Assembly (NCBI GenBank): GCA_018806985.1
Contig: JADANN010000429.1
Location: forward strand, 124,001-188,000
Length of the DNA stretch: 64,000 nucleotides
From: Angiostrongylus vasorum
Lineage: Eukaryota > Nematoda > Chromadorea > Rhabditida > Metastrongylidae
Direction of reading: 5' to 3'
Below the pieces are notes generated by a model. The model saw nothing but the letters and a program-made list of their open reading frames with translations. It ran no database searches and was not told the origin of the DNA. The position numbers and the translations under genes are program-made. Below are positions 11,896 through 24,100 of this stretch, in pieces (position 1 is the stretch's first letter; the number at the start of each line of letters is the position of its first letter).

Positions 11896-13800
11896 TTGGA
11901 TACTTGGATGGTCCGCCCTCACGAATTGTGCGGACCACACCACATTGCCATTCGTTTCTTTCCCTTACAATCATCGTTCATGTGGTGATTTTGTTTGACC
12001 ACAGTAGCGCGTGGGAGTTTTTACCATAATCTGTAAAATAACTAACTGCAGCAGCGATTACAGTTTATTAGTTTTGTTGAAACACGTCTGGTCAAAGTGT
12101 AGGTGGCCGTACTAGGACAGACTCTCTCGTGGAGTCTACTCTATAGTTCTTTTCGTCCATCTGTTGTAGGTTTTTCCCATTATGATACCTTCTCATGTGT
12201 TTTTCTGTCGATGTATATTCTCCTGGATCACGATGATAAGATAGATTTCGAGAATCAGAGCTTCGGATTCCTGTTAGATATTGAGTACATACATTTCAGG
12301 AGAAGGCGTATTTCAGAAGACGGCATCCTTCAAGCCTCCATGAGTGGTGCTTAGTGTTCTTGACGTGGTTGAGGTATCAACACACGTCTTTGCACCATAA
12401 CAGAGCGCTGGGAGTGTTGTCAAATCAGGAAGGTGAGCACAGATTTTCGGGCCCTTCATTTCGTAGGTGGCTTCGTTGATAGTTCCAAATACGGCCCAAA
12501 CTGCTCTCCTTCATCTGCCTCATTTGTCGTATTGAAATTGAAGGCATACGAACGAGAGGCTTTCTGCAATCAGAGTACAATCCAGTTTAATTTTTCGCCT
12601 TCGCCAATGGGTTTTCCGTGAACTGAGTCTTCTTTCGAATTGCCCCCTAGTCCGATCTTTTTTTTCCGCTTCATTGAGCTCATTGATCTTCTTCTCTGCT
12701 TCGCTGTCACCTCTTGAGAAGATAGCGATGTCGTTGGCGAAAACAAGGTTTGATACAAATCTTTCATGGACATTTTTCTCATCTCATTGGAGTAATTTCG
12801 TCATCCACTGCAGTGTGGCACTAAACAGCTTTGGCGATACTGTGTCGCCTGTCGAACTCCTTTTTCCAGTGAGTATGGTGAGAGCTCGATGGAAAACCTG
12901 TATTTTCGTAGTGCAGTTCCGATAAAAAGTCTGGCAGTGTTCTATTATAGGATCGTTGTTCGACGAGAGCTGATAAGATTGCATTCGCAGCGACAATGTC
13001 AAACGCTTTTTCAAATTCAACGAAAGTTAGGACTGCGGGTAGGTGATATTCCAGACAAACTTCAATGATTCTGAACACAGTTTGGATGTGGTTCAAGCAG
13101 CAAAATCCTTATTAAAATCCTGCGTGCTCAACTGGTTGTTCTCCTCCAACAAGCATATCAGGCGACAGTTACGAAGATCCGTTCGGCCACCTTTCTTGGG
13201 CAGGATGACCGTGTGCAAAGTCCTCTATTGATGTGCTGCGACCTCCATTGATTTGGAATTTTTTTTCCTTCTGAGGACAAGCTGTCATTTGATTAGCGAA
13301 AAGTACATGTAAATTCTGGCTTCCAGCTCCAAGGAATTCAACTGTGGTGCTGTTATGACTTGAAGATGTTCTCTTTCCATGCTTTCTATCGCAACTCGAA
13401 TCTTAGATGGAAGAATTCCAGGTGGTTTTTTCCCCAGCAGGGATTTTAGAGTGAAGGACAGGGATTGTGAAACAGAAAAAGTTGGTGCAGAACTTTTTCC
13501 GCTACTAATTCCGTCTTATGGCGGGAGATTTTACTGAGCTCATTTTGGTTCATCAGCGCCGACAGAGTAGTATTGTAATCGCACAAGTCCCGATGATACA
13601 TTATTAGAGTGGTTTTTTCTCTGCTGCTTTTAGCATTTTTTCTGCCTGTACTGATGTAGATCTTCCTGCAGAGAAGCTATTCTGCAGCCGCCATTTATTA
13701 CTGGTCGTGTTAAACGTGTTCAGTAGGATCAGTCTTCAGGTTTCCTCTCTTCCCAAACAACTCCTAACTGTTAATGGATATGCGACCTAATCTTCTTCGT
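11896..13800 (-). mobile_element. RTE-2a LINE copy, 5' truncated
   Basis: A second RTE lineage. RT at 12,784-13,096 reads LTFVEFEKAFDIV, NAILSALVEQ and, after a frameshift, GDTVSPKLFSATLQWM. The linker is decayed (13,300-13,800). The C-terminal end carries NEWQ..GP and the 3' terminus near 11,896-11,960. Confidence 0.8.
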
Positions 13801-14027
13801 TGAGGCACTGAGAGGAATTCGGGATAACTTTTAAGTCCTTCGATAAGAAGCTCGTAAAATTCCGTCTTCCAATACTTCATCGGCAAGATTTGTTTATTTC
13901 TTGATAATACAATGGTGCCTTTCCAGCTTTAAGCAACGCAGAAAATAGTTAGAAATAACATCCACGATATTAATCTACACAATGATGGAAAATGTTTGCA
14001 CACTTAATATTATTCACAATCTTAAAC

Positions 14028-14397
14028 GTTTTATTTACTGCCTATTCTTTTTTAATGTCAGGGTATATTGCGAAATATAACTTCATTGACCATAACCATA
14101 TACCCTGCTATTAAAAAGAATAGGCAGTAAATAAAACGGTTAAAATTGTGATTATAACTATAGCCTCAGTTTAACTGGGTTCAATGGCGATTTGGACTCC
14201 CCAGATCAATCCCGTTGACGGGTGATTGCTGATGGCAGAGATCGATAGAACTAGCTGCGAGACAGGCGAAACGAAAGACCCGCATAGTGTGGTGGTGAAC
14301 CCGCTACTCCCCGGAAAGGACAATAGCGCGTTCGTTCCCCACCGCATACAACTGCAGTCCGGAGTTTTGCAAATATCTCAGCATCATTGAAGTTAAT
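14028..14397 (+). mobile_element. Family B short element with inverted end
   Basis: Starts with TTTATTTACTGCCTATTC and, 60 bp on, its reverse complement GAATAGGCAGTAAATAAA. Then the body (CAGTTTAACTGGGTTCAATG) and the end GCAAATATCTCAGCATCATT. Confidence 0.7.
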
Positions 14398-14466
14398 ATT
14401 ATTCGTTCTGATGGAGAATTTTCCTGAGGAACTCAGCTGTCGCTGTCTATATTCAACTGTAGCTGC

Positions 14467-14530
<64 letters not shown>

Positions 14531-14536
14531 GTTGTT
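14467..14536. repeat. (TGT)n trinucleotide repeat
   Basis: About 70 bases of TGT repeat with one interruption (TCG) near 14,509. Confidence 0.95.
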
Positions 14537-14591
14537 CCCCTGTGGTGATCATTACTGAAGTTTTGCTGTTTCGTTCAATCTTCGTCCCAAC

Positions 14592-14957
14592 GTTCTACAG
14601 CGTCATCGTGCCTGAGAAGTGTTCCCGGGTGTCGGATTGCGATGTTCAGCGAGTGGCTTTATCCACCCGACCAGGCCTGCAAGACTGAGAAGGCGTCTGG
14701 CATTTCCATCAGGAAGCCTAGCTAAGAGTAAGCCAATACCAGGATCCACCACCGTCCTGGTATCAAATTAGTCGCATGGTGGCAAATCTCCCTCCGATCC
14801 ACAAGGGCTATGACTGCCTGTGGTGGAGCTGACTTTGGCCGGGTTGACCTCAGCATTCCAGGAAACCACAATGGCTTAACCGGCAAAACTCCAGAATAAT
14901 GGACATCATGCTATGGTCCGCAGAACCAGTGAGGACGGGCCATTCAAGTGTCAAGTA
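14592..14957 (+). mobile_element. SINE family C copy
   Basis: GTGTTCCCGGGTGTCGGATT, GATCCACCACCGTCCTGGTA, tail GCAGAACCAGTGAGGACGGG. Confidence 0.75.
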
Positions 14958-15454
14958 AGCATTTAATCACTGCAGCTCTGTAATATTAGTTCTGTCTTGA
15001 TCTGATCAAACGATGCATAATCAAAGGCCTTAGTTATGTAAGTATTTAGATGCACAAATGGTCTGTTACCACATATCGTGCAAGCAACAGCACTTCGAAT
15101 CGTTTTGTTGTCCTGCAACCGTCATCCATGGACATAATCCGATTCTTGTAAGTGATCACTAACGACTTGATAATTTCTTTTTCTTCTCTTCCAATTCAAA
15201 TATCAAATGCTAGTGGTTGTGGTTGCTCCTTAAACCCCGGAAAAGTTACGTTTGCTATTTATAAATTTGCCACATGCACTCACCAGTTCCTGTGAATTGG
15301 AGGCGCGTTTGCTGGAATGCAACTAGTATTCTTCCAGGGTGGAAGCGATTTCGTTGGATTGTCGAGTATGCCATCAAGGGTGATCAAGCTGCCTAATCTC
15401 ACATAGGATACCCAGCAGTAAATGCGTTGTTTTCTTTCTCAGCAATCGAGAGGT
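14958..15454. other. No gene seen
   Basis: Unassigned spacer between family C and PLE fragments. Confidence 0.4.
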
Positions 15455-16075
15455 TGTTATACAGGATGCGTTTACTTCCGTATAGAAAACACATGCAACA
15501 CAACAGTAGCTTCTTCAGAGACTGGAAGGGTGCACTGATACGCAATTTACCAGGTCAAACGTTTCAATAACACATGCAGCAAGACAAAAATCTTTATGGG
15601 ATCAACAACTTCTCGGATCACCCACCGTTTTTACATGCCTTCCACGAAGGAACAACTGATTATTCCTTCTTCACTTTCCCTCCTTCACTTCCAGGGACTT
15701 TTGGATAGGTGCCAGAAATCCCACAATGAATAACAGGGAAGAATGCCCAGAGATGACATGTGATCTCGCCCCATAGCTTCGCATAGATTTTTTGATGTGA
15801 GGTGGTGCAGTCATCAACCATATGTGGTTCTAATCAGTTGTTCTTCTTCAGTGTGAGAAGCATTCCTCGCGATTGCTGAACAGAAAAACGACGCATTTAT
15901 AATCCATTGCCGAGGTTAATAGAAAGTCGATCCTGGGAACTGTTACTCCGTTGTGAATTTTCAGGGAGTGAGAGACAATTCTCCTATGTAATGGTCTGGC
16001 CAGAAAAGTTGTGACCACAATGCTGAACACGGCAAAGTTATGCAAGTTGAATCAATATATATCTCTTACACACTC
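15455..16075. mobile_element. PLE 3'-end fragment, inverted then direct
   Basis: 15,455-15,690 resembles the reverse complement of the PLE 3' end (TTTACTTCC, CTTCTTCAG..CTGG). From about 15,700 the same end runs forward ('GGATAGGTGCCAGAAATCC', then 'CCTCGCGATTGCTGAACAG'). No coding part remains. Confidence 0.65.
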
Positions 16076-16712
16076 ATCTTCAGGTAATCTTCGACCTACG
16101 ATTTGTCTGCCAGCGCGAACTATCAGTGCTCTACTGTCTCTCCACAAAACTGAATAAAAACAATAACAACACCAGCTAGTAAAAAATAAAAAGTATATCC
16201 TAACAGAAACTCAGACAAAAATTCTAACCCTCCTTTTCCGTATTAGTACTACCCATGAAACCATGAGAATGCCTGGTGCTCTAAGCACATTGATATACTG
16301 TAAATATTGTCTGTGTCTCCAAAATTTCCAAAATCAGTCTCTGAATTTTTGTTTCTTTACAAGACTCGAGTACTAGTGAGCCCGATGCTGTATAGGTCGA
16401 ATGCCTTGTCATCTCAAAAGTGGCCTTAGTGCGACAAGTTTCCTTGCCGACCGATTACGGAAATAAGATGGAAACGTCGATCGACTGCCGTCGTTTATGA
16501 TTTGCACAAACGGGAACGCTGTGGTAACTATCCTTGGAGGCTCGTCGTAAATAGAAATTCATTCCCTTTAACTTGCCTAATTTCCTTTGAGAACACGTGT
16601 AATTGAGTGTTTCTTCACAACTTATTTAAGTCGAATAACTAACTGTGAAAAAATATATGCCAAAAAGTTCGATTTTTTCTAAAAAAAATCTTCTTGACTA
16701 AGGTCATGAAAG
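16076..16712. other. No gene seen
   Basis: AT-rich spacer, no exon-like features. Confidence 0.5.
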
Positions 16713-16912
16713 GAAAAGTAATAAAGCTTTCGGCGTTGATTAATCTCTAAAGGATACTCCATGCATTCGACTTCATCACACTTAGAGGTATTTTTACTAG
16801 ACAAGTCTGGCACCAAATTACCGACCCAGGAGAGATGGAAGGCTTGGTGGGTCATGTGCACGGGATCGGTCCCACGTTTATTGCAGGGTGCCCGTAACCA
16901 TTGCGCTACACA
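16713..16912 (-). mobile_element. SINE family A copy, internally deleted
   Basis: Reversed tail AAAGCTTTCGGCGTTGATTA, then TGCATTCGACTTCATCA, and head GCGCTACACACAC. A middle segment is missing. Confidence 0.75.
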
Positions 16913-18013
16913 CACTTCTTAATAAGATCATAAGGAAAATGAGTTGGCATACAATAAATAGACCTATTCATAAAAACATGTGTTGTGCAGCACTTTAAAA
17001 GATTCTGAAATAATTAACGAATAAAGCTAATGCTGATTCTTAAACGATCGCAAATCGTCTCGGTCAAAAAAATATTTCTCAATATCTCTACTTCATTAAA
17101 GCAATACCGTTTAATTCTTTATGATTCGGTTTGCTAGTGGTGAGTAGGTAGCAACAAATGAGGTCGAACCTACCTGCTACACTATCTTCAATGATTCGAA
17201 TTGTCGCAAGAATCGCTGTCTCGGAATAGTCCTGTTTATTTGGCATCAAGCATCCGATGAAACCGTAAGGGGAGGCACCATTATGCTATGACGACATGGA
17301 GACTTCATGGCATGGTGAGTTGTAGAGTCTATTAAAAAAACTGGGCTTACCACCACTGTATCAGTTAAATAGAATGTTTTTCTTCGCGATGTCCGGAATT
17401 GAGAATGAGCTGAGATGTGCGGAGCTGAGATTGTCCGCCACTACTGACTCATCACTGTTTTGTCCCTATCAGGCCAAACTAGAAGCCAAAGTGGTTAATG
17501 CCAGCTAAGTTCAAGAAATGGTGCAGCAGTTCCTGTTATTATACAGACATCCACTGCTTCTTAACATCTATATCTCTATCTGGTGCACCAACACGCATGT
17601 AGATAATGTTTATGCATACATGCAAAAACATTCACACTTACAAACTTTTACGCGCACCTTAAGAGTAACACATAAAACAGGAAGAAGTGTAACCATAATT
17701 TACTAAAGTGATCGGATGACACAAGCAACCATGTGCTCACAATTGGCGTCAAACTAATTTTGTCGTCATAAAGCGAGGGTTTGAGGTGGCAGAAAAGAGA
17801 AGGCGTCACGTCCCGGTAAACCTATCATCAACGAAAACGCAGGATTTGCCGGTCAAATAGTGACTGCACACCTTAGCACCGAGCACATTGAGATGATGTG
17901 TACATGGGTTTCGTGAAATAATAAAAAAATTCAATGCAATATCATTGATTTCTTGTGACCTGAAAACTATTGAGGAACCGAAAATGTGGGGTGTACAGAG
18001 ACATCTATTTTTG
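16913..18013. other. Region downstream of the aminopeptidase stop
   Basis: Expected 3' UTR and intergenic sequence on the minus strand. No clear polyadenylation signal or other gene could be placed. Confidence 0.4.
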
Positions 18014-18154
18014 TCAATGATGAAGTTTTCGTCGTCGACTTTTATCCCAGTCATGAAGCCATTGACGCAACGGCTCTTCGTGCAGCCGCCTCCAGTTAAT
18101 ATTGACTTCGATCTGACGGAACACTGGATTCAAAGTACCTTCGCTATCCTTCAA
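18014..18154 (-). CDS. M1 aminopeptidase exon 22 (last exon, stop)
   Basis: Reads [17 protein letters not shown], then [18 protein letters not shown], a basic tail and TGA at 18,014-18,016. The pattern 'e.i..ni.W......l..wl' is the usual end of M1 proteins. The acceptor CTATTTTAG is good. I saw no clear AATAAA close behind the stop. Confidence 0.85.
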   Translation of the reverse strand: MKDSEGTLNPVFRQIEVNINWRRLHEEPLRQWLHDWDKSRRRKLHH

Positions 18155-21100
18155 CTAAAATAGGCATAGGTTAGAACTGTTTCATCAACGAGTTAAAGAA
18201 CTAGTGTGAAATAGACTCAGACGCTGTGAACTCAGGCGGCACTAGCACTAGTGGTGCTGCTCAGGCGGCAGCTGAATAGTTGAATAGTAAGTTGAACGGT
18301 TCGTTATTCGCTCATTTGGAGCGTCGCAATTCGCGATTTGTAATCAAAGTAGACAAAATTGTGAGGGACCAATGAGACGACAAAGGGGAGGAGCTTATGT
18401 TTGGCACGTTCTTCAGTTGCATGGTTTTCGCTAAATGAAGAATGTTATTGACAAATGCCTATTCAAAGCGTCTTTTCATCGACATCAATAGATTCATCTA
18501 TTCGTCTAATCCTTGTCGTTATGTACAGGTCAGAATTACTTAGTATGCCATTATTTGTGTATCTATGCGACCACAAATAAGGCACGGTATAAAAAATATG
18601 CAAGACATTAATTCCTTGAGAAATGCTCCATGCAATGGCAACGATAAAAAACAAAAAATAATAATCATAATAACAATAAAAGAACAAAGCTTTCGGCGTT
18701 GATGAACCCCTGAGGAATGCGCCATGCACTGGACTAAATCACCCATCGCTAGAGGCGAGTAAATACATATCTGGCCTATACAATGACTCGTGGTGGAGTA
18801 CCGATATATCGAGCCAGTGCTGCTATCCTCCTAGACAAGTCTGGTACGTATCTGCCGCCTTTCGAGGGATGGAACGCTTGGTGGGCTTGGGACGCGGAAT
18901 CGTTCCCATGTATATTGAAGGGCGCCTTCGACCATTGCCATTGCGCTACACGCGCCCAATAGTAATAATAAATAATTGACAATGACAAAAATATAACAAT
19001 ACTAGCAATTTTTTCTATTTTGCTGCACATAGTACTTCTTCACTTCTGCTGTGCGGATTCTAGCACTTCAATGCATTCGATTCGTTTTCTCCCGTGCATT
19101 ATCCACCCGGATCATTGCATATTTCCCGTGTTGTTTCGGCAACTGCTTGAGGACTGTTGTCTTCCCTAAAAATGTCGTGGAATCTTCGCGACCAATATTC
19201 CCTGGAATCCTGAGGTAGCCGGGTTGAAGCGGTTTCAATTGGATTGCGAAGAGTGAATTTTCCCAGACAAATCCGGTACCAGACAATTTCTCGACCCCGG
19301 AGAGATGAGAGGCTTGGTGGGCCGGAGCGGAATCGAACAATGCCTGTGATGACTGAGATCACAACTACTGTGCTTTCTGCTCAATACTATTATTACTATA
19401 ATAATCAAAAATAGCAAAGCAACGATTAATGATGGTAACAACGCTAATAATGATTGTGATTGTTAATAACAAGAAATAATGGTGATGCAGCCAATAATAA
19501 CAATAGGAAAGTAAGGATGAAAAGACAAGCCTGATTAGCACTGAGGAACGTTTTCACTTCATCCAGATCCTCCTGCGTGCTCACGATCCGGTTCATTTCT
19601 CCTATGATATAGTTTAACACAAGAGAATTGCCTACAAACCTAAATGATAAAGAAAATATAAGTGGTGGAAAAACTAAATGATAAAACCAAGGGAATCAAT
19701 GATCTAAATGAACTGAAAGAAGGACAGTGCCATAAAAATCTGATCCCTAACTCCTCGTTTCACATTGATGAAGATAAGAGAAGACAAGGCAGAAGTTGAT
19801 AAACGAAACTATCGCAATCTACAATGGATTTCTTCTACGCCGTTCTTCTACACCGTTATTAATCCTGGTGTTGTTAGGGCTGTCAACCATGATGTTACCG
19901 AGTTTATCTGTAGCTTTGACTGCATCATGATTGATATTCCTAGTCTCATTCACAAGAAAAACTTCTGTCGAATGTGCTTTCCTATGGAATCCCAAGGCAA
20001 ACGTGCTAAAGTGTTGTTAGTTCTGCATAAGTCATTTGACCGGTTTTTTATCTTGCTCGGATCATTTCGGATCTTACTAATACAAAGAAAGAAACTTTCT
20101 TTTATAATAGAATTGTAACAGAACTAATAACCAAAACGTGAGCTCAACTGCAAACGGATGGAGCATATTCTTAACGTACATTTTATGAAAAAACTTATAG
20201 TTGACACGAAAGAATCGCCAAGTAAGCGCTCTGTTGGCGCTGGTTTTCGAGAACTCGATTAAAACCAAATAAGAAAAGTAACGTCGAAATGGTGGACCTT
20301 CAAGGCAAAGCTGCAGTATCCTAAACAGATCTGAAGATAAGTACGATGTAAGTGAATAAATGAGATGAACCGTACACTGTTTAAATATATTAATAATGTA
20401 AAAAAAAGCAAGTGAAAACTTCAGTCATAGTAAACGCAGCAAAATTTCTCTTTTCCTTTAAGTGGTCCACGTTCACGGATCTCCTTCACAGAGCGATCTC
20501 CTGCCAGTAAATCGTGAGGTAAAGTGGCGTGTCTCCAAGTGGTGGATACAAGGATGGTCGCGTTTCGAAAGCGACCAAATGCTTTCTCGAGGTGCAGATA
20601 GCTACAACAGGTGGAATCTCGGTTTCTGTTGTGTCGATTAGTACATACCTCCCGTGTTTACGAAAACATATTCACGAATGCATGCGTGAGTGTGTTCTCG
20701 TTCGTGCACCTTGTATTCTGCAAATTTATTCGGCAACAGGCTGCGGTCAAGTGAGTGGGAAGGGAATGCAGTTAAGAGTCGCTTCCAAAGAATAAGCTCT
20801 TTTTGCACTTTAAAGGAGACTCGTAAGCTGACCGTGATTATACCCGGACCCCACGTTCAGAATTCAGCAAGCTATCCGCTGGTATCAAACGCTAAATGCA
20901 GTAAAGTACTGGAGCCTCATTACCCTCTGACTCAGAAAGAGCACCAGTACGGGAGCACTGAGCAGGATGAGTGCGTAGAGGTTGCTAAGATTTCAGCGCC
21001 ATCCTAGGTCAGCTAAATAGGAAGCAACGAGGGTGATGGACGACCTGTTCCTACAATGCTTGCACACTTGCATCTAATCATCAACAGAGGGCCTGATCAT

Positions 21101-24100
21101 GAACGCAAGAAGAATACGGCACGACGTCATCGGACCCGCTGAGACGAGAAGACATCGCCCATTCAACGTCGTCTATGACACCGGAGAAGAGCTCTTCCCT
21201 AGGCACATGCTGCAGTAGAGGAGTCGGCAGCGTCCCAATTCTCGTCAACACAAATTTGGCCATGAAGATAAACTTATTCGAAGAACTGGCAAACCCAATC
21301 GGACGTTTACTGCCGAAGAGATATGGATCAATACCGGTTATGACAAGCTTCGTCCTCTGCGCACCGATATTAAGCCGACGAAGGCCAAGTCGAATCGTTT
21401 TATATGGGCATGGAGAGGGTCTACAGAGAAAACCATACAGTCTTTATGGTCATCATCGGAGATTTTAACGCAAAGACTGGATCCAGAAAAACGTCTGAAG
21501 AATGTTAGATTGAAACCCACGGTTAAGAATGAAACGAGGTTGAGTGGCTCTCTCAGTTTATCATGACGACCAAGACCATTCGTGGTAACTCGCAATTCCA
21601 AAATCCCATTCTCAACGCTGGATGTGGGAGTCTCCTAATGGAGAGTATCATAATGAAATAGACCATATCATTGTAAAATCTAAGGTCTCGCCTAACTGAT
21701 CTCACTGCTATCCCAAAATATTGCACGATATCCGACTACCGATTTCTTCGAGCAACATTTCATCTCCCCCCGGAATGGAGGAAAAATCAGTTAAATTAAA
21801 AAAACGAAACCCCCAAAATAGCTATAGACCGAGATTTACTCAGATTATTAGTTGGATCTTCAAACGTTATTCATGACATCGGCGAGAAATACCATACGAT
21901 ATCGGCAACCGCAGCCCATTTGCAAAAACACAGCAGAAAGGCGATAAAAAGGATATTAGAAACGGAACAAAAGCAGCTGTAGACAAAGCTGCAAAGGATG
22001 GAAAGAGCATTTGCCAAGCCCGCCAATGCTTCACCAATTACAAGGCCAAGAAGATTGCACCCCAACACCAAAACGTACAGATTTCAGAAAGAAATAGGAG
22101 AAAATTGTTTACGATTTCTACTCGTATGTTTTCAATAGCCAGCTCGCATGTGAAATGAGGGAGAACGGATACGTCGCCCTACTGGTTATTCTCTCAGAAA
22201 AACGACATGATGTTTCTCCCGTGAAGGAACGAACAGCGCATGTTTAAGACAGGACAAGAGCTGAACACCTGAAGAACCTTCGCTAGTTCTCATCAATACA
22301 TTGGCTCAACTGTTCACATTTTACCTGTCAGAATGCAAGGTTCCCATTCAGCGAAAGAACAGGAAGACTGTGTTATTGTTCAATAAAAGGTGACCTCTAC
22401 CATATCGGCAACTATCGCTCAATTCACTTTTCATCCGTCTTCTATAAACCCTCCACTTGAGTGGTTCATCCTAAACATGATTGACAGCGCACTCGACAAG
22501 GGAGAGCCATATGAGCAAACAGGGCTACGAAAAATATTAAATACGATGGACCAAATCCACACGATAACGGAATTCACTGACGTATCCGGAGATTGCAAGA
22601 CACCGCTCTGTCTTACCTTCATCGACTTAAATGAACCTACTAACTCAGTTAACTCAAAAGCAATCATGGGACCACTGGAGAACCAGAAGCCCCCTGTTCT
22701 TTATTCTTTCTGAGCTATATAAGATTTTCACGACCAGAATTTCTCTATTATATAAGGATATTAACTTCAGCTTAAAAAGAGAGGTTCGACAAGGCAGTAC
22801 GATCTTGGGAAAATTACTCAGAGCTACCCTCGATGACGTCATGAGAGAATGGAGTAGCAAAGGATTAGAAGTCGTTGGTAGGAAATTACACCATCTTTGT
22901 CTTTCTGAAGAAATCGTTGCTATAACACAAAGCATTATGCGGCCTGAGCCAATGCTTGCTCACTTTGACAACGCTTGTGGAAAGATTGTTCTTCGATTAA
23001 ACCCCACGAAAACAATGTCGTGAGGAGCGGATCCTTATGACCTATTAACGGTGGAAGGATTGCACACCTTCAAATAATCCAGGATGTATATCTCAGTAAT
23101 GAGGTCAAAATGATGAACTATTCAGCTCCATAGTTGGGCAAGATGAAGCAAACGATTTGAGGAGCTTTCAAGAGCATCGAGGATATAGCGGTGAGGTCAA
23201 AGTACAACGGACTTCATACCCTCGTTTTCGCCCCACGACACTTCCTGCCTTAACGTATGTGTCAGTAACCTGGTCCCTACGTAGGCAGGATGCAAAAGCC
23301 ACACAGTGTCATAGAGTGCGCAGCCGAAATGAAGACACTAGGATTATCCCGCCTCACGAGCTCCAACTTATGTTAACGATCAAAAAACGAAGACGCTGTT
23401 CTACATGCCGAATGTCGACAATAACGTGGGCGGGACTAGTGATGCGTATGAACGACAACCGATGGACAACGGCCGTCAGCGACCGGATTCCCTCGGAATG
23501 TCGAACGCACAAGACCACCAAATCAGTGGTCAGAGTTCTTCACGAAGAACTGTAAAGAAGATATAATGCTCAACAAGTCTCTAGAGCGAGAAAGACCCTA
23601 CAGGCTACTCTGGCGCATGTACGGGAAGAAATAGATGGTTTTATTGGCGCTCTTTCGAGCCATTCGATGGTCAAAGAGAAGACAAATGATGAACGTGTGC
23701 AGGTGTTCTTTTATTTCCTGAGGAGAAAAAGATGTGCGACCAAATCGAAGATAACCGGAATACAGAAACTTTTACTGAGATGCAGAAACTGATACTTTTT
23801 CTAACAGTGAATACTTGTATGAATAACTAAAAAGTGTAGCGTTATTTAAAAACTAAAAGTGTTAGGGTTTTTTTTCAAAGCACTGATAAATCCGATTCGT
23901 AATCAGAATTATACAATTGATAAAAAAAGGTAAAGCTCTCGGGGTTGACCAATCTCTGGGGGATGGGCCACGCATTCTACCTCATTAAGCATCGCTTGGA
24001 CGTGACTGAATGCATATCTAGCCTTTACAATGACTCGTGGTGGCCTACCGATGTATCGAGCCAATGCAGTTATCCGCCCAGATAAGTCTGGCACCAATCT

